From Nautilus pompilius (lineage: Eukaryota; Mollusca; Cephalopoda; Nautilida; Nautilidae), in the NCBI GenBank assembly GCA_018389105.1, contig JACATO010000970.1:501001-565000 (forward strand): a stretch of 64,000 nucleotides of DNA. The letters are read 5' to 3'. This document shows positions 1 through 11,404 of the stretch, one piece after another. A model generated the notes under the pieces. It had not been told where the DNA came from and ran no database searches. It saw nothing but the letters and a program-made list of their open reading frames with translations. Each line of letters starts with the position of its first letter. The first letter of the stretch is position 1. The position numbers were made by a program, and so were the translations under genes.

Positions 1-2131
1 CAATATACAGAATTCCTAAACCAAAAAAAGGACACAAAGCTGCTAAATTCAGACATACCTTGTAATCATCAAGGCAAAGCAGATAACATGGAACTTTTAA
101 ACTATCAACATAAACCCCACTAGGAAACTGATTCAGACTATAATTACACCTTTGTTTAAGTAGACTAAAATTACACAAATAAAAAACCTTATTGATATGG
201 AGATGCTTGACAACCATGACAGATAGAACCACTAGAGAGACAAATCTTACAATCAGAAACATCACACAGATAGCATAGTAAACAAATGATCATCTAAATG
301 CTGTTATCAAGCTTAAGTAGGAAAAAAATTCCAAAAGTCAAATCAACTGTTTTAAATCTTTCACCATCATCAGTGTAACTTGAAAATAAGGAAGCATAAA
401 ATTTCAATTGAAATTAAGCTAATTTTCATTATTTTGAAATGTGCATCTTTTGCCCAGAGATTTAAGCATAAGTGATCTTTTGATAGAAATCACCTTTGTC
501 TCCCCAACTCTGTGCAACAAGGTAGTTAAAAAGCATCGTCTTCCTCTCTGCTATTGCTACAAAGTTTTACAAAGCAATAAAGTTAATCATGCTGACATTT
601 ATCCCATATACAAAATATACATTTATCACTTTTTCTTAATAACATAGTGCCTGTGATAATGATTTGTTGACATGAGTACAATTAATAGGGGGGGGATTCC
701 TTCTGAATCCCTAAAAGGCTTGTCAAGTACATAACCATAGATAGTCCCAGACCCCTTGTCTACAGATGCTATCTCAGCTAAGATTTGGGCCCTAAAAGTA
801 TCCAGAAGCATCACTTTGGATTAGATTAATGTGATAGACATCCACTGTGGAGTGAAATAAAAAAGGAGCCACAGAATGGGTACAATATGTCAAAGAGAAG
901 ATTATTTACTAGGGGACTATCTAGCAGATAAGCCTAGCCTGGCTGACATAAGATCATATCATAGGGGAGCATCCTGAGGTGACTCCAGTGCATCGAAGGT
1001 CATGAAAGTTTACCTTAATTGTTAACCCTTTAACATACAATTAAAGGGCAATGAGAATGTTAAGGTTCAAATATACATACATTTTTTCAATATCTCATCT
1101 TACCACCTCTAAATAATTTAAAAGATGTTTTTCTGTTAGATCTCCTAAAAAAGGAAATTAATTACTTTTGAGAAAGTTGAAGAAACAAGACCTCCAACAT
1201 AACTTGAGTAAAAATAGCATACCCCTCTGAAAATGTACAAACAAAAGTACATGATAAACTGTTAGTCAGCAGCATAAGTTGCCACTATAATGAAAACGTT
1301 AAATGTTTCAGATTATGATTAAATCTTCAACTAAAAAAACACACCTCATCAGAGTTGAGGTCTAGTCTTATATACCGTTTGCTTCCTCACACACCCCACG
1401 ACCCTCAAAAAGGGTTTGTCAAAAAGCCAGTTCTCAGTAAATGAAAACATTGACACATTTACTTTTTCAACTCTATGAACTCTGAATGAAAGAAAGTAAT
1501 TTATCTTTAAAATAACAACAAACTTCATGAATGAAACGAGAACTGAGTCATCAAAAGCGCCGCAAGCTCTAACGATGATGTCATCCCAACTGCCTGTCTT
1601 TGTTTTTCTCTAAGGAAACATGATTTACTTATTTTACTCAGCACGGTTAACAAACAAAACCTGGATGTACATCAATGAAATTTTGCCCTAACATATGAAT
1701 AATAAGCATACAGTGCTCCCATTTATTTATTTAATTGCTGAAAGCTTAGATTTAAAATAAACAGAATGAAGTAGCCAAACAAAATAAATAATAATCATTA
1801 AGATCAACATGTTATCAAATAATAGTTTTCAAATTTAAACAAACTTCATGTTTGCTGATGGAACAAATTTTTAAATAGTGAAATACTTAATTCTATTTGA
1901 ATTTCTCTAAGTTACTGTGATAAAGAAAAAAAGACAAGTAAAAAAAAAAGAAGAGTTAATTTTTTCAAGTCAGGGGATAAAGTAAATGATTTTTAAACAA
2001 ACCTTTTTTAAGATTATTTTTTAGTAAGTTTTCAATTGTCAACCTGTGAAATCAAGATGCTATCGTTAATTGAGAGTAAAGTTGAGTGAATGCACCATCT
2101 TTGTGCATTAAGAGGGTGCTAACTGTCAGTA
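1..2131. other. AT-rich DNA, no gene seen
   Basis: I see no coding frame, RNA gene or recognisable mobile element here. The stretch is rich in A and T homopolymer runs. Two short matches to bZIP sites lie close together: an AP-1 heptamer TGAGTCA at 1544-1550 and an ATF/CRE-like TGATGTCATC at 1576-1585, in a locally less AT-rich patch. Such short matches can occur by chance. Confidence 0.6.
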
Positions 2132-2139
2132 GTCTAGAA

Positions 2140-2525
2140 CACTGTTTCTCAAAGTGGGCCACAATACATATCTACAGGGCCACATGAAGAAATTAGGCCA
2201 TAGGGTTAACCTAATTCCCACCCCCACAAATTTTCACAGTCAGGCATATATGATCTCCCTTTTGGTCTTGTAAATATTAGTACATTTTCAAACTAACTGA
2301 GAATTAATAGTAGGCCCCTGTTCAGTTCTTTGGCTGGCTTCTTATGAATCCTGAACCCTGAAATGACCATGGTACATACACATAACGTACATCAGTTTGG
2401 CACCCCCCAAATTATATCATGCCACATTTTTTTTATTTTCTTCTTATTTAGACTTTAGAGGGGCCACAGTAGTACAAGGGGTTTTAAAAAGGGAGCCATA
2501 TGACAAAAAAGTTTGAGAAATCCTG
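2140..2525. mobile_element. hAT-like non-autonomous element (MITE)
   Basis: This 386-bp element has no coding capacity. Its left end starts CACTGTTTCTCAAA and its right end, read on the minus strand, starts CAGGATTTCTCAAA, so 11 of 14 terminal bases match and the TTTCTCAAA core is identical. The 8 bases before it (2132-2139, gtctagaa) and after it (2526-2533, gtctggaa) match at 7 of 8 positions, the size of a hAT target duplication. Terminal repeats with a TTCTCAAA core are typical of many hAT elements. The interior repeats the word GGGCCAC near both ends, which suggests subterminal transposase-binding motifs. It would have needed a transposase supplied by another element. Confidence 0.72.
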
Positions 2526-2928
2526 GTCTGGAAGACAAAGCACAAACTGCCTTTCTGACTTACATGTGCAGTGTAGTCATTTTAGTGAATTAATAGCTGG
2601 GAGATATGTAGCCTACATAAATATACCACCTCCACCATACAACAATCTACCAACTGAACTAAAGCATAGTTTCTGGCTGGACTCTTTCTGCACTGTAAAG
2701 TAGACATGATCAGTGATTAAAGAAGTTCCCACTATTTTCCTTTCAAAGACAAACAACAGGTATCAGTATCCAGAATCTCTTTAACAACATCCACAATGGT
2801 ACTCTTTTGGGCATTTATTAAATTTTCATTTTATTATTTTTTAATAATTAATCTGTCTAATAAATTTAGTATGTGAAAGCACCTGCTTCGATGCTATTTC
2901 AGCCAAAATTCATTTGATCACCACCAGT

Positions 2929-2953
2929 ACACACACACACACACATATATATA
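2929..2953. repeat. (AC)n(AT)n microsatellite
   Basis: Eight AC units run directly into five AT units. Confidence 0.9.
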
Positions 2954-3021
2954 GCTAAACTGGTAGCGTGCTGTTTATCACAATTTCTGTTTCCAGGCAT
3001 TTCCAGCATGTACAAGAAACA

Positions 3022-3050
3022 GGGTGGGACAGGACAGGGCAGGGCAGGGG
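3022..3050 (+). other. G-rich tract with quadruplex potential
   Basis: Five runs of three or four G fall within 29 bases. Loops of one, eight, two and two bases separate them. The tract stands out in a window that is otherwise very poor in G. One loop is longer than the usual limit of seven, so folding as a quadruplex is plausible but not certain. Confidence 0.5.
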
Positions 3051-6000
3051 CCAGGCTGCGCAGTAGATATATTAGTGTTAATTACAGGCACTTAGCAGTA
3101 GAACCACCATGTCAGAATTTCAGAAAACTGATAAGAGATAAGAGATTGTTGGCAGAAATACCAGATAAAGGATTCTACTTTATTTATGCAGAATGTCTGC
3201 TGAAGTCAACAGATAGCAAAACAGTGTCATTTTCCTTACAGAGAAATAAAAATAGAAAAAGTCTATAAGTTACTAAAGCCAGCAATGGAAGTGAACTTGT
3301 TTAATTCCTCACTTTCTTTTTCAAAATATCTGAACCAATGCATTTGTATTTTTTGCATCCTTTCAAGTCCAAGGGGTTTTTTTTTGTTGTTGTTGTTGTT
3401 TTGTTTGTCTCTATTTCAAAATGGGATTAGTTTGCATTTTTTTGTAAACTCTGAGCCGTGTTGCCAAGAAACTTTTGGTAGAGATGCACTCCACCAGAAC
3501 AGATAAAGTTCTAATCTTTCCGTATCATCATTAACACTGATAATTTCAAATCAGAGAATCATCAGTCACTTCTAACACAGCAACATGGGCCCAGTAAAAG
3601 GATCCTTCAACTAAATGCTCCCATCCCATCACCATGTGAATACCAACTCAGTAAAGATACCATCGTTACTTCACATTTACTAATGAAGATAGACTTTACA
3701 ATGTTTACTAACATGCACAAGTTTAAGCTTTTGGTATTACATACAAGGCAGCACCAAGAAAGGGGGGAAACTTTATTGTACAATTATGAAAGTACTAATC
3801 CCCTAATGCATATTCTCATTTCACTGAAGAAACGATTTTCTTCCCCACTTTTTAAGCCCCTAAACAGCGATCCTGGCATCTTTCCAAGAAAACCCTTGGA
3901 TAAAAAAACAACAAAATAAACATTACAAATTCTGATGTTGGACTGAAGACTTATACAGTTGCCACCCCTCCCATGTTTTACATTCAGGTTGATTTGATTG
4001 AATTTAAGCATAAAATCTTTAAAATTTTCGTGGGGTAGCATCATTTAACGAAGAGCCTGAGATGTGGAGATCAAAACCTGATTAATCTTCAAAGTAGAGG
4101 TAAAAACCTGTCCAACTAAAAGCATTGCTGTTCTGTGTTAGATCCACTGATAAAAGAAAACCTCAATTCTGATTTAACCTTACCCCAACCTTTAAAAAAT
4201 TATACATGGAAAAACTGAAATCAGGTATGCACTTTATGTTATAATAAAGGTTTTATTTGTTGAACAAATGCCTTGAATACAACTTTTCTCCTGCCCTTAT
4301 CTGTCTGAAGTAAACAAAGAGAGATCTGTTCAGTATACATCCTAGGCTTCTTGACAAGTCAAAATCTTTAAATATTATACAAGTTATTTAACCAGTAATA
4401 CAATTTATTTTCTTGCTTTGCATTAAGAGTATAACAATATTATAATAAAATGCATCCTAATATTGTTTTACTCCTAATTATGTTTAGTTTTTTTTTTAAT
4501 TTTGTTTTTTCACATAATTTATTGCATTAATTCACTTGTTAAAAGCTCTCTGAGTATGACTTACATACCTGAGCACTTTATGTTATAATGCATATACTCT
4601 TTAATTTCATTAGATACATCAAAGGCAGATTGATATTTGACCATCTAGGGATTAAAGAATTAAGGATGATTTTTGGAAATTAGTTACTCCATACCTCATA
4701 TAATCACATAAGATTCTTTGTGTTTTATGGCAATCTGGAAATACAGATGATTTATCCCAAAAAAAATTAAAATTCTAGTGTGACTAAATTAATTTTTTAA
4801 AATAACCCATGTTAAGTTCACATAAAAAATATTTTAAAAAGCAGTCTTTTTAACAGTACCTCAGTTCAGAGAATGTCCACTATATTTTCTTAACTTGAAT
4901 TCCTAAATGGAGTTTAAACATGTGTCTTGATTGTAATCCTATTTAATCCATTTATGGTACAGCTTACTTTAACATTTTTATTTTAAATTATTAATGATGT
5001 TAAATGGCATTTTTATTTTTAAAAAAAAAATTAACACAAATTCAACATAACTTTTTTAAATGATTAGATATTTATTGCATGTATACATGGAGGGAGAGAG
5101 AGATAAACCAGCCAACCTATAAAAAGTACTCCTTCATGGCAGAAGTTTTCAACCAGAGATAATAATAGATGGCACAGAGCCAGAAGAAAGGATGGGATGG
5201 GTGAGATCCCAACACCAACAGAATGTTTCCCACTTTAGTATCTCCCAGTGCCTTCATTATAGTAATTTGATCAGAGCCACTTCTAAGATCTTGCTCCTGA
5301 AATTTTGTTTTTTTTTTTAAAAGACCAATTTCTGCCATTTAATCAGAGATTCAGTCAGTGGCAGTAATCAGTTTGTTGGCTTGTTTTCCTTTCTAAAACT
5401 CACATATGTACATGTTGCTGTTGCGCAGAAGAGATATGAAGAGACATAAACTGGAATGGGGGGGGGGCCCACCCATGAACTGTTTGTACTAGAATAGTCT
5501 GGTAACAACAAAACAAACAGTGAAACCAAGACAGGGTCCTAACAAATGACATTCTGTATAACAGGATCTAGTTTTGATCAAAGTACTGGTACATAAATGC
5601 AAGAATTTGTTAGCAGCATTCAGAACCTTGTTGGCCAGATCCTGGTGCACTGCAGTATGTTTTTGATTAGGTTTAAGTGTCACACTATATTACTAATATT
5701 TTACAGAATTATATTAATTAACCTCAACATCTCTTTCCTATTTAGCAGTTGGGAGGACACTTTTTTTCCCTGTACATAAGTGAAAAAAAAAAAAATCAGT
5801 AATAAACATGAGAATAAAACTGACAAAAACACGACACTGAAGCAAATACAAATTTTCAAATAATCCAGGTTTAATTTTCATTAAAAAAAACAAAACAAAA
5901 CGCCACAGTTCTAAATACTAGGTAAGAGTATAAATGACTAAATCTATACAATGAGGTTACTTATTAAAACAATGCATTTAGAAAGAAAAATTATCCTTGG

Positions 6001-8855
6001 AACTGACAAGAAATTTTTCACTGCCATCAACCTAAAGTCAGTCAAGAATGTGGCCAGAATCCTTGCATCATCTACCTACTTAGGTAAAACCTATTTCCTG
6101 CGCAAGCAGTATCTCCATAACAGGTGGGAATTAAATCACTTACAGCAGTGGGCTTTTTTTTTCTTTTTTAACAATGGATGTGCAATAGTTTTAAAAAAAA
6201 GCACAAAGATTTATCAATGACATTAAATTTAGAGGTTACTTAAAGGCGAACAAAATGTCTGAATATAGAGAAAGTAACCGAGAGATCATTCTATAACACG
6301 ATCTTAAAATTTATATTTTCCGAAGTGTACATTCTACTTATTACTATCTGTGAAACATTCATGACCCCTGAATATGGTAGCTTTTTTTTAATAGCATATG
6401 GAATTCAGTTGATGCTTTGGTAAAGTAAGTATGAGGGTAATAAGAAAACTGGCCTGGATAGATATTTGGTGGTGGGGGGAGGGAAAGAAATGGAGTTAAT
6501 AGAAAATGTTAGATGATTAAAAACAACAGCAACACTGATTGGCAATTGAACATTTATGTTGCAGTTTAATGCGACAGAAAATAGGAGTTACTTTAAAAAG
6601 AGGAGAGCTGCTGTGAGAAAAATTGGAGGCTTTTACAAAAACCGGAGGCAAAATTTGTCTGAATAAACTCTGCTTTAAAATAAAGAATAAAAAAAAAATT
6701 CCAAGTAGTTTAAAAACAGGAAGAAACAACATATTAAAAAAATCAAGGGATTTTTTTGTTGTTTTGTTTTTTTTTAATACAATAATAATGGTAAATTAAT
6801 ATCGAGTAATAATGAAAAGTGTTATTTAGGAAAATCTGTAGTGGACAATCTTGTACCTGATCACAGGATGGGGCTGCTGAGCTACAACAACAAAAGTAAA
6901 AAAAAAAAAACCAACAATTTTTTTTTTAAACTAGATTTTAAAATCCAGTTGAAACAATAAAACTAAGTAAAATTTGATCACCATCCATAGTTTGCTTTTG
7001 AGCAGGTTCATGGTTCAAAACTACAGCAGAAAAATAAAAGGTGTTGGTAGTCAGCTTCCCATTGCCTCCTTCCTGGATGTCTAATGAAAGTCCTCACTAG
7101 AAATCTTCATTTCCAGCTGTAGGAGAAAGGCCAAGCCTAACCAGTCTCAAACAGACTACCCTACTGCTCTAATTCTGTTGTATAAATTAACTATAAATGT
7201 GCATTTCCTTAAGAGAAAATTGTGGGTCTCCATCCAATGTGATTGTGATTATGCAGGTATCTCAAACTTTCACTAAGAATCTCACTCCATAGTAGACAAA
7301 GGGATTAATTAATTACCTTGTTAAAAAAAAGAAGTAAAGCATCTTGAAGTACAATTAGGTTCTTTCTATGTTATAGTGAGTGGACACAATCCACATAATG
7401 TACTGTTATTGGATTTCAAAGGAAGATAATTAACCTTGAAGAAAAATATGAAACACAAATGGCAGTCAAACAAGACATAACTATCTTAAATAAAGAACAA
7501 ATTACACAATAACAGTGTCCATTTTCAATCAGAACTCAACGATGACAGAAAAAAACAAAAGATTTGACTTTTTTATCTCGTTAAAAACAAACACGGAGTT
7601 GTTTGAAAATGTCTTCCTTACTTAAATTTGTTATGCCTCAGTCGACAACTGTTAGTTGGTGTTTTCAATCTTTCTCTTTGATGTTGAATTAAGGTAGACA
7701 GTCTGTCCAAGTAGCATAGCTCACTATGAGCCCTCGTGTACAGCAAAGGGACATCAATGGGTATAGATTAAAGGTCACACAACATTTGAAGATAAAAAAT
7801 TCTTTTTCAATGTTGAAAAAAAAAATCAAATTAAGCAGAAATTTCACCTGGATCTGATTCGACAAGAGAAAAATCTTAAAGAGTGATAACCCAGATCTTT
7901 TTTTTGTAAATTTCTGCAAGACAACAAAAGGCTGCTAGAGATATCAGAAATATCCACAGCCTCAGTCAGCATTCTTGGTGCAACACCCAAAAGATTGTAG
8001 GCCAACCAAAACAGATCTGGTGGCGCAGCAGCAATGCAACAACAAGGCTGTAAAGGTTGGGTCTGCTAGTAGTTCAAACAACTAGAAAAACAGAAGAAAG
8101 TCATTAACTGATTTACTGGTTGCAGAAATGCCACCACTCCCACAGCTGACAAACTAAATACAGTAAGCTGTTGTGCTAAAACCAAAAAAACAACAAAAAT
8201 TGGATAACTTAGATTTCTTGATAATAAAATGAAGTGTTTCCAAAACATTAAAAAAATTTTTTTTTACAAATTCTCTTGAGAAAAAACAACAAAGTTCATG
8301 AGATTTTTTATAGCAAACAATGTTTTGCAAATAAAAATTTTAAAATGTTGCATTAACCTTCCATTCTTTCCATATATATCTTTTAAAGTATACAACAAAA
8401 ACATTTAAATATTTAAAGCAGTAACGTTACCAAACAAGCAACTTTCTAGCCACAGAATGTCATCTGCCTCTTGTTTACAGTAAAATTTAGGTAGTACAGA
8501 CAATGATCTAAGTTCCATAAAATCCTATTTATTCTCAAAAGTTACAAAGCTGCTGTTTTTTAAAACATTGCTGATAATAACTACTAAATTTGCTGCCTGT
8601 TTTGTTTTTGAGGACATTTGGAGCCACAAAAACTGCATATAAAACTACATAACTTGTCAGTCCATTGGATAGCAGTAAATTCAAATAATATGACTTAATT
8701 CCTTTCTCTTTCAAACTGTCCTGCAGCAAATACCTGAAACCTTTCTCATTGGCTTATTTTTAAAGTATTCTAGTAGCTAAAATTTCAAAGAGCTATGCAA
8801 AACAAATTTTAAAATAATAAAGTTGAATTCAAAGTTAAGATGCAGAACATACAAC

Positions 8856-8923
8856 ATGTTCAAATGAAACCCAGCTGGATACCATTACAGCAATGCTATT
8901 TTAGCCTGGTTTCATTTGAACAT
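8856..8923 (+). other. 68-nt hairpin, pre-miRNA-sized inverted repeat
   Basis: The 16 bases at 8856-8871 are the exact reverse complement of 8908-8923. After one unpaired base on each side, four more pairs form (8873-8876 with 8903-8907), giving a stem of about 20 bp and a loop of 26. This size and shape fit an animal pre-miRNA, but a palindromic remnant of a small transposon would look the same. I do not recognise a known miRNA seed. A perfect 16-bp inverted repeat at this distance is unlikely by chance. Confidence 0.4.
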
Positions 8924-9739
8924 CCCTAGTATATCTAGCATTATACTCAGATTTTGGTGTGACCCACCATGTATAGTATCTAGCCAACAGTTTGATTTCT
9001 CTTGCTCTTTTGAGCTTTCCTGTCTGGCCATGTAGGAGTTCCTACTATTAGTTTGATTTTCTCATTTATACTCAGAAGTTAGAGTAGGTTTTCATCCAGA
9101 CAAATTGTGTGGTATGGAATGGTTCTGGGAATCACCAGCACTGTGCCAACCTTCAGGTCAGACACCAACCACACAGGATGTCCTGAAAATGCATCTTCCA
9201 ACCCATAAAAAATCCCCATCACAAACCTACCTAAGTGTATGTACATACGTGAGTTCAATGAGTAGTTACTGTGCTCTACTTAAGGAGGTTCAATACCCTG
9301 GATCTTTCATTGCCATTGGTTGGTGTACAAAAAGTTGAAATATTTATGAAGGCTTTCTTCCCTTTTACCCCAGTCGTGTCTATCAGGAGATGGCTTCTTT
9401 GTCGGTGCTTTGCTGAGGTTACAAGGAAATTGTTTTAAAATATAATTCTGAACCACTGATGGCCTGCACTGGTTTTATCTCATGTATTATATGAGATGTG
9501 TATAGTGCTTGTTCAGTTAATGAGTCACTTTTATGGTTTACACAACAACGACCTGTCTATCCTATTGAAAATAAAAATTCCAGAGCTTTGTGGTCAGAGA
9601 TTAACAATACCACCTTTTCTGAGGGTCCCGACAAACTCCTAAAAGCAAACCAATTTATTTATGATCATAAGGCAAACGGGACAAAAAAAGCGTGAACTTA
9701 AGTTTCCAGGTTCCCCAACCTTGTGAAGTCAGTCAGGAG
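8924..9739. other. AT-rich DNA with one SINE fragment
   Basis: Apart from the SINE-like fragment at 8985-9045, nothing is recognisable. Short open frames here are within chance length. Confidence 0.5.
8985..9045 (+). mobile_element. SINE body fragment (shared family)
   Basis: The segment resembles the body of the tRNA-headed SINE found elsewhere in the window: a GATTTCTCTTGCTCTTTT block followed by a match to the GCCATGTGAG block, as in the copy at 45484-45672. The tRNA-like head is not recognisable upstream. Confidence 0.4.
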
Positions 9740-9900
9740 AAGAGGAAGTCTATAATTTATATAGAGACCCTGTGTCAAAAGAGTGAGTGATTTTAAAGTC
9801 TTTTAATCATTTATATACTTGGCCTCGACAACTTCCTTTGGCAAACATTCCACAAACTTACATCATGCAGCTAAAAATATGAAAAAAGTCTCGAGCGTTT
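9740..9900 (-). pseudogene. LINE reverse transcriptase C-terminal fossil
   Basis: Read on the minus strand, frames together spell DFF, then VSLWN, then LPKEVVEAKYIND. This follows the pattern FFxxRVVxxWNxLPxEVVxAxxxxxFK that ends the ORF2 protein of jockey/CR1/I-type LINEs. At least two frameshifts separate the blocks, and a stop follows IND, so it cannot be translated. Only this short C-terminal end is recognisable; the upstream reverse transcriptase domain was lost or never copied, as expected for 5'-truncated LINE insertions. The clade cannot be fixed from so short a piece. Confidence 0.5.
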
Positions 9901-9910
9901 CATGAATTAT

Positions 9911-11404
9911 TTTATTGTTTATTCATCAATGATGTATAACTTAACCCTAACAAAAAGAAAGAGCATAAAATTATATTCTGAACAACAACTAATCACATGC
10001 ATTAAATTCAGTCTTTTTCCTAAACCAATGGTTTTGCTAGCACTTCTCCCTCTTTCCCTCAGTAAATTATTAAAGCATTTTCCATTTAAATTACAACTGT
10101 CACTGCACAAAAAGAGAAAATATGTAAAAAGAACAAAGCAAATTTTCCTAGTCATTAAAAATATAAACAAACTTTTATTAAATTTCAGCAATTTCTGGTT
10201 TTACTTAATGCATTGTTAAAGCCAAATTTTCATGAATACTACAAAAATACAGTAAAAACAACACATGCAGTTAAAACTTGCTTTGTTTCTAATGTATAAA
10301 ATACTCAAACTTAGCAACAGATTATTATCTATTTATTTTTTTTTTTACCTAGTATTCATGTTTTGATGACTTGCATGAGATCCACATAATATTCAACTTT
10401 AGATGTGTGACATCATTTTCCCAGTGATGTTTTGACAACATTTGATTACGGTATCATAACCGAATATGTGCAGGGATTTCCTCTAGCTGAAATTAAAATA
10501 GCCCTGTTAAAAACATATGAAAACCAATTAAAATCCTAATGATGATGACTTTTGCATAAAATATCTGGTTGCAAAATCTTGTGATGTTTGTTTTCCTTGT
10601 AACGACCATCAACACAAGCCTCAATGCAATGCAAGATGGGTGTTTTTTTTTTCCTGCAAGGGTACATGAAGCATGCATGAGCAATGTGCACAAAATATGA
10701 AATGAATTTCATTTTCACTTTTTTGTTAATCTTCAGTACATTACAATAACACATTAGTACAGATCATCTGTCATGCAAATGTGCATTCAGTGATTTCTAT
10801 TTCTACAGAGATTAAACATGATCTAAATTGCATTCCTGACAGTACACTTAATATGCTTGTACTCTTTGGTTTAATTGCTTTAAGATCACATGGACATATA
10901 TGAAATATAAAATGCTAAAAGATGCAGTACTTCCTGTCAGTGTACATAAAATGGCTGTATACTTGTGGTCACTGGTCAAACAGGGCTAATCCAGTTTAAT
11001 ATTTGCTATAAATTTTCTTGGCCTTGACCAAAGATAATGGTACCTTCTTTCCCTTGTTTCACAAACAGTGTCCATAAAGTAAGGAGGGTGGGGACAAATT
11101 TTTCTGATCTCTAGAAGTTTTCAAGATCTTTCTATGAACACACACGGAAATCTTTATGCAATCAAACCTGATTCAGAAAGAAAATATCACTAGATGCTTC
11201 TGTAATTCCCATTTTAAAAAAAATCAAACATTTTCTACATGATAAGAAAAAAGCAGCTACATTTGATCATTAGACAATTAAAGATGCTAGGTAATGTGCA
11301 ATAACATACAGTGAAACTGCAAAAAAAAAAAAAATCCTACTGAATCATGCAATTGATGTATCAGCTTACAATTGCTTTTAGACATCGAAACTATCCTTCC
11401 CATA
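9911..11404. other. AT-rich DNA, no gene seen
   Basis: Open frames of up to about 105 codons exist on both strands at 9902-10219, but they are low-complexity, overlap each other and are within chance length for this composition. No element is recognised. Confidence 0.5.

Larger units (their letters stand above)
2534..8855. other. AT-rich DNA, no gene seen
   Basis: No coding frame above chance length and no recognisable element apart from the short items listed separately. The stretch holds many long A or T runs, a (GTT)n run at about 3385-3402 and a run of G followed by C near 5456-5470. Frequent AATAAA words are expected at this composition and are not evidence of gene ends. Confidence 0.55.

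Noticed and set aside
8017..8030. Second CTCF-like site (CTGGTGGCGC)
   Set aside because: The core A is replaced by T and the 5' half does not match.
9902..10219. 105-codon open frame as a gene
   Set aside because: Low-complexity, overlapped by an antisense frame of similar length, and within the chance length for AT-rich DNA.
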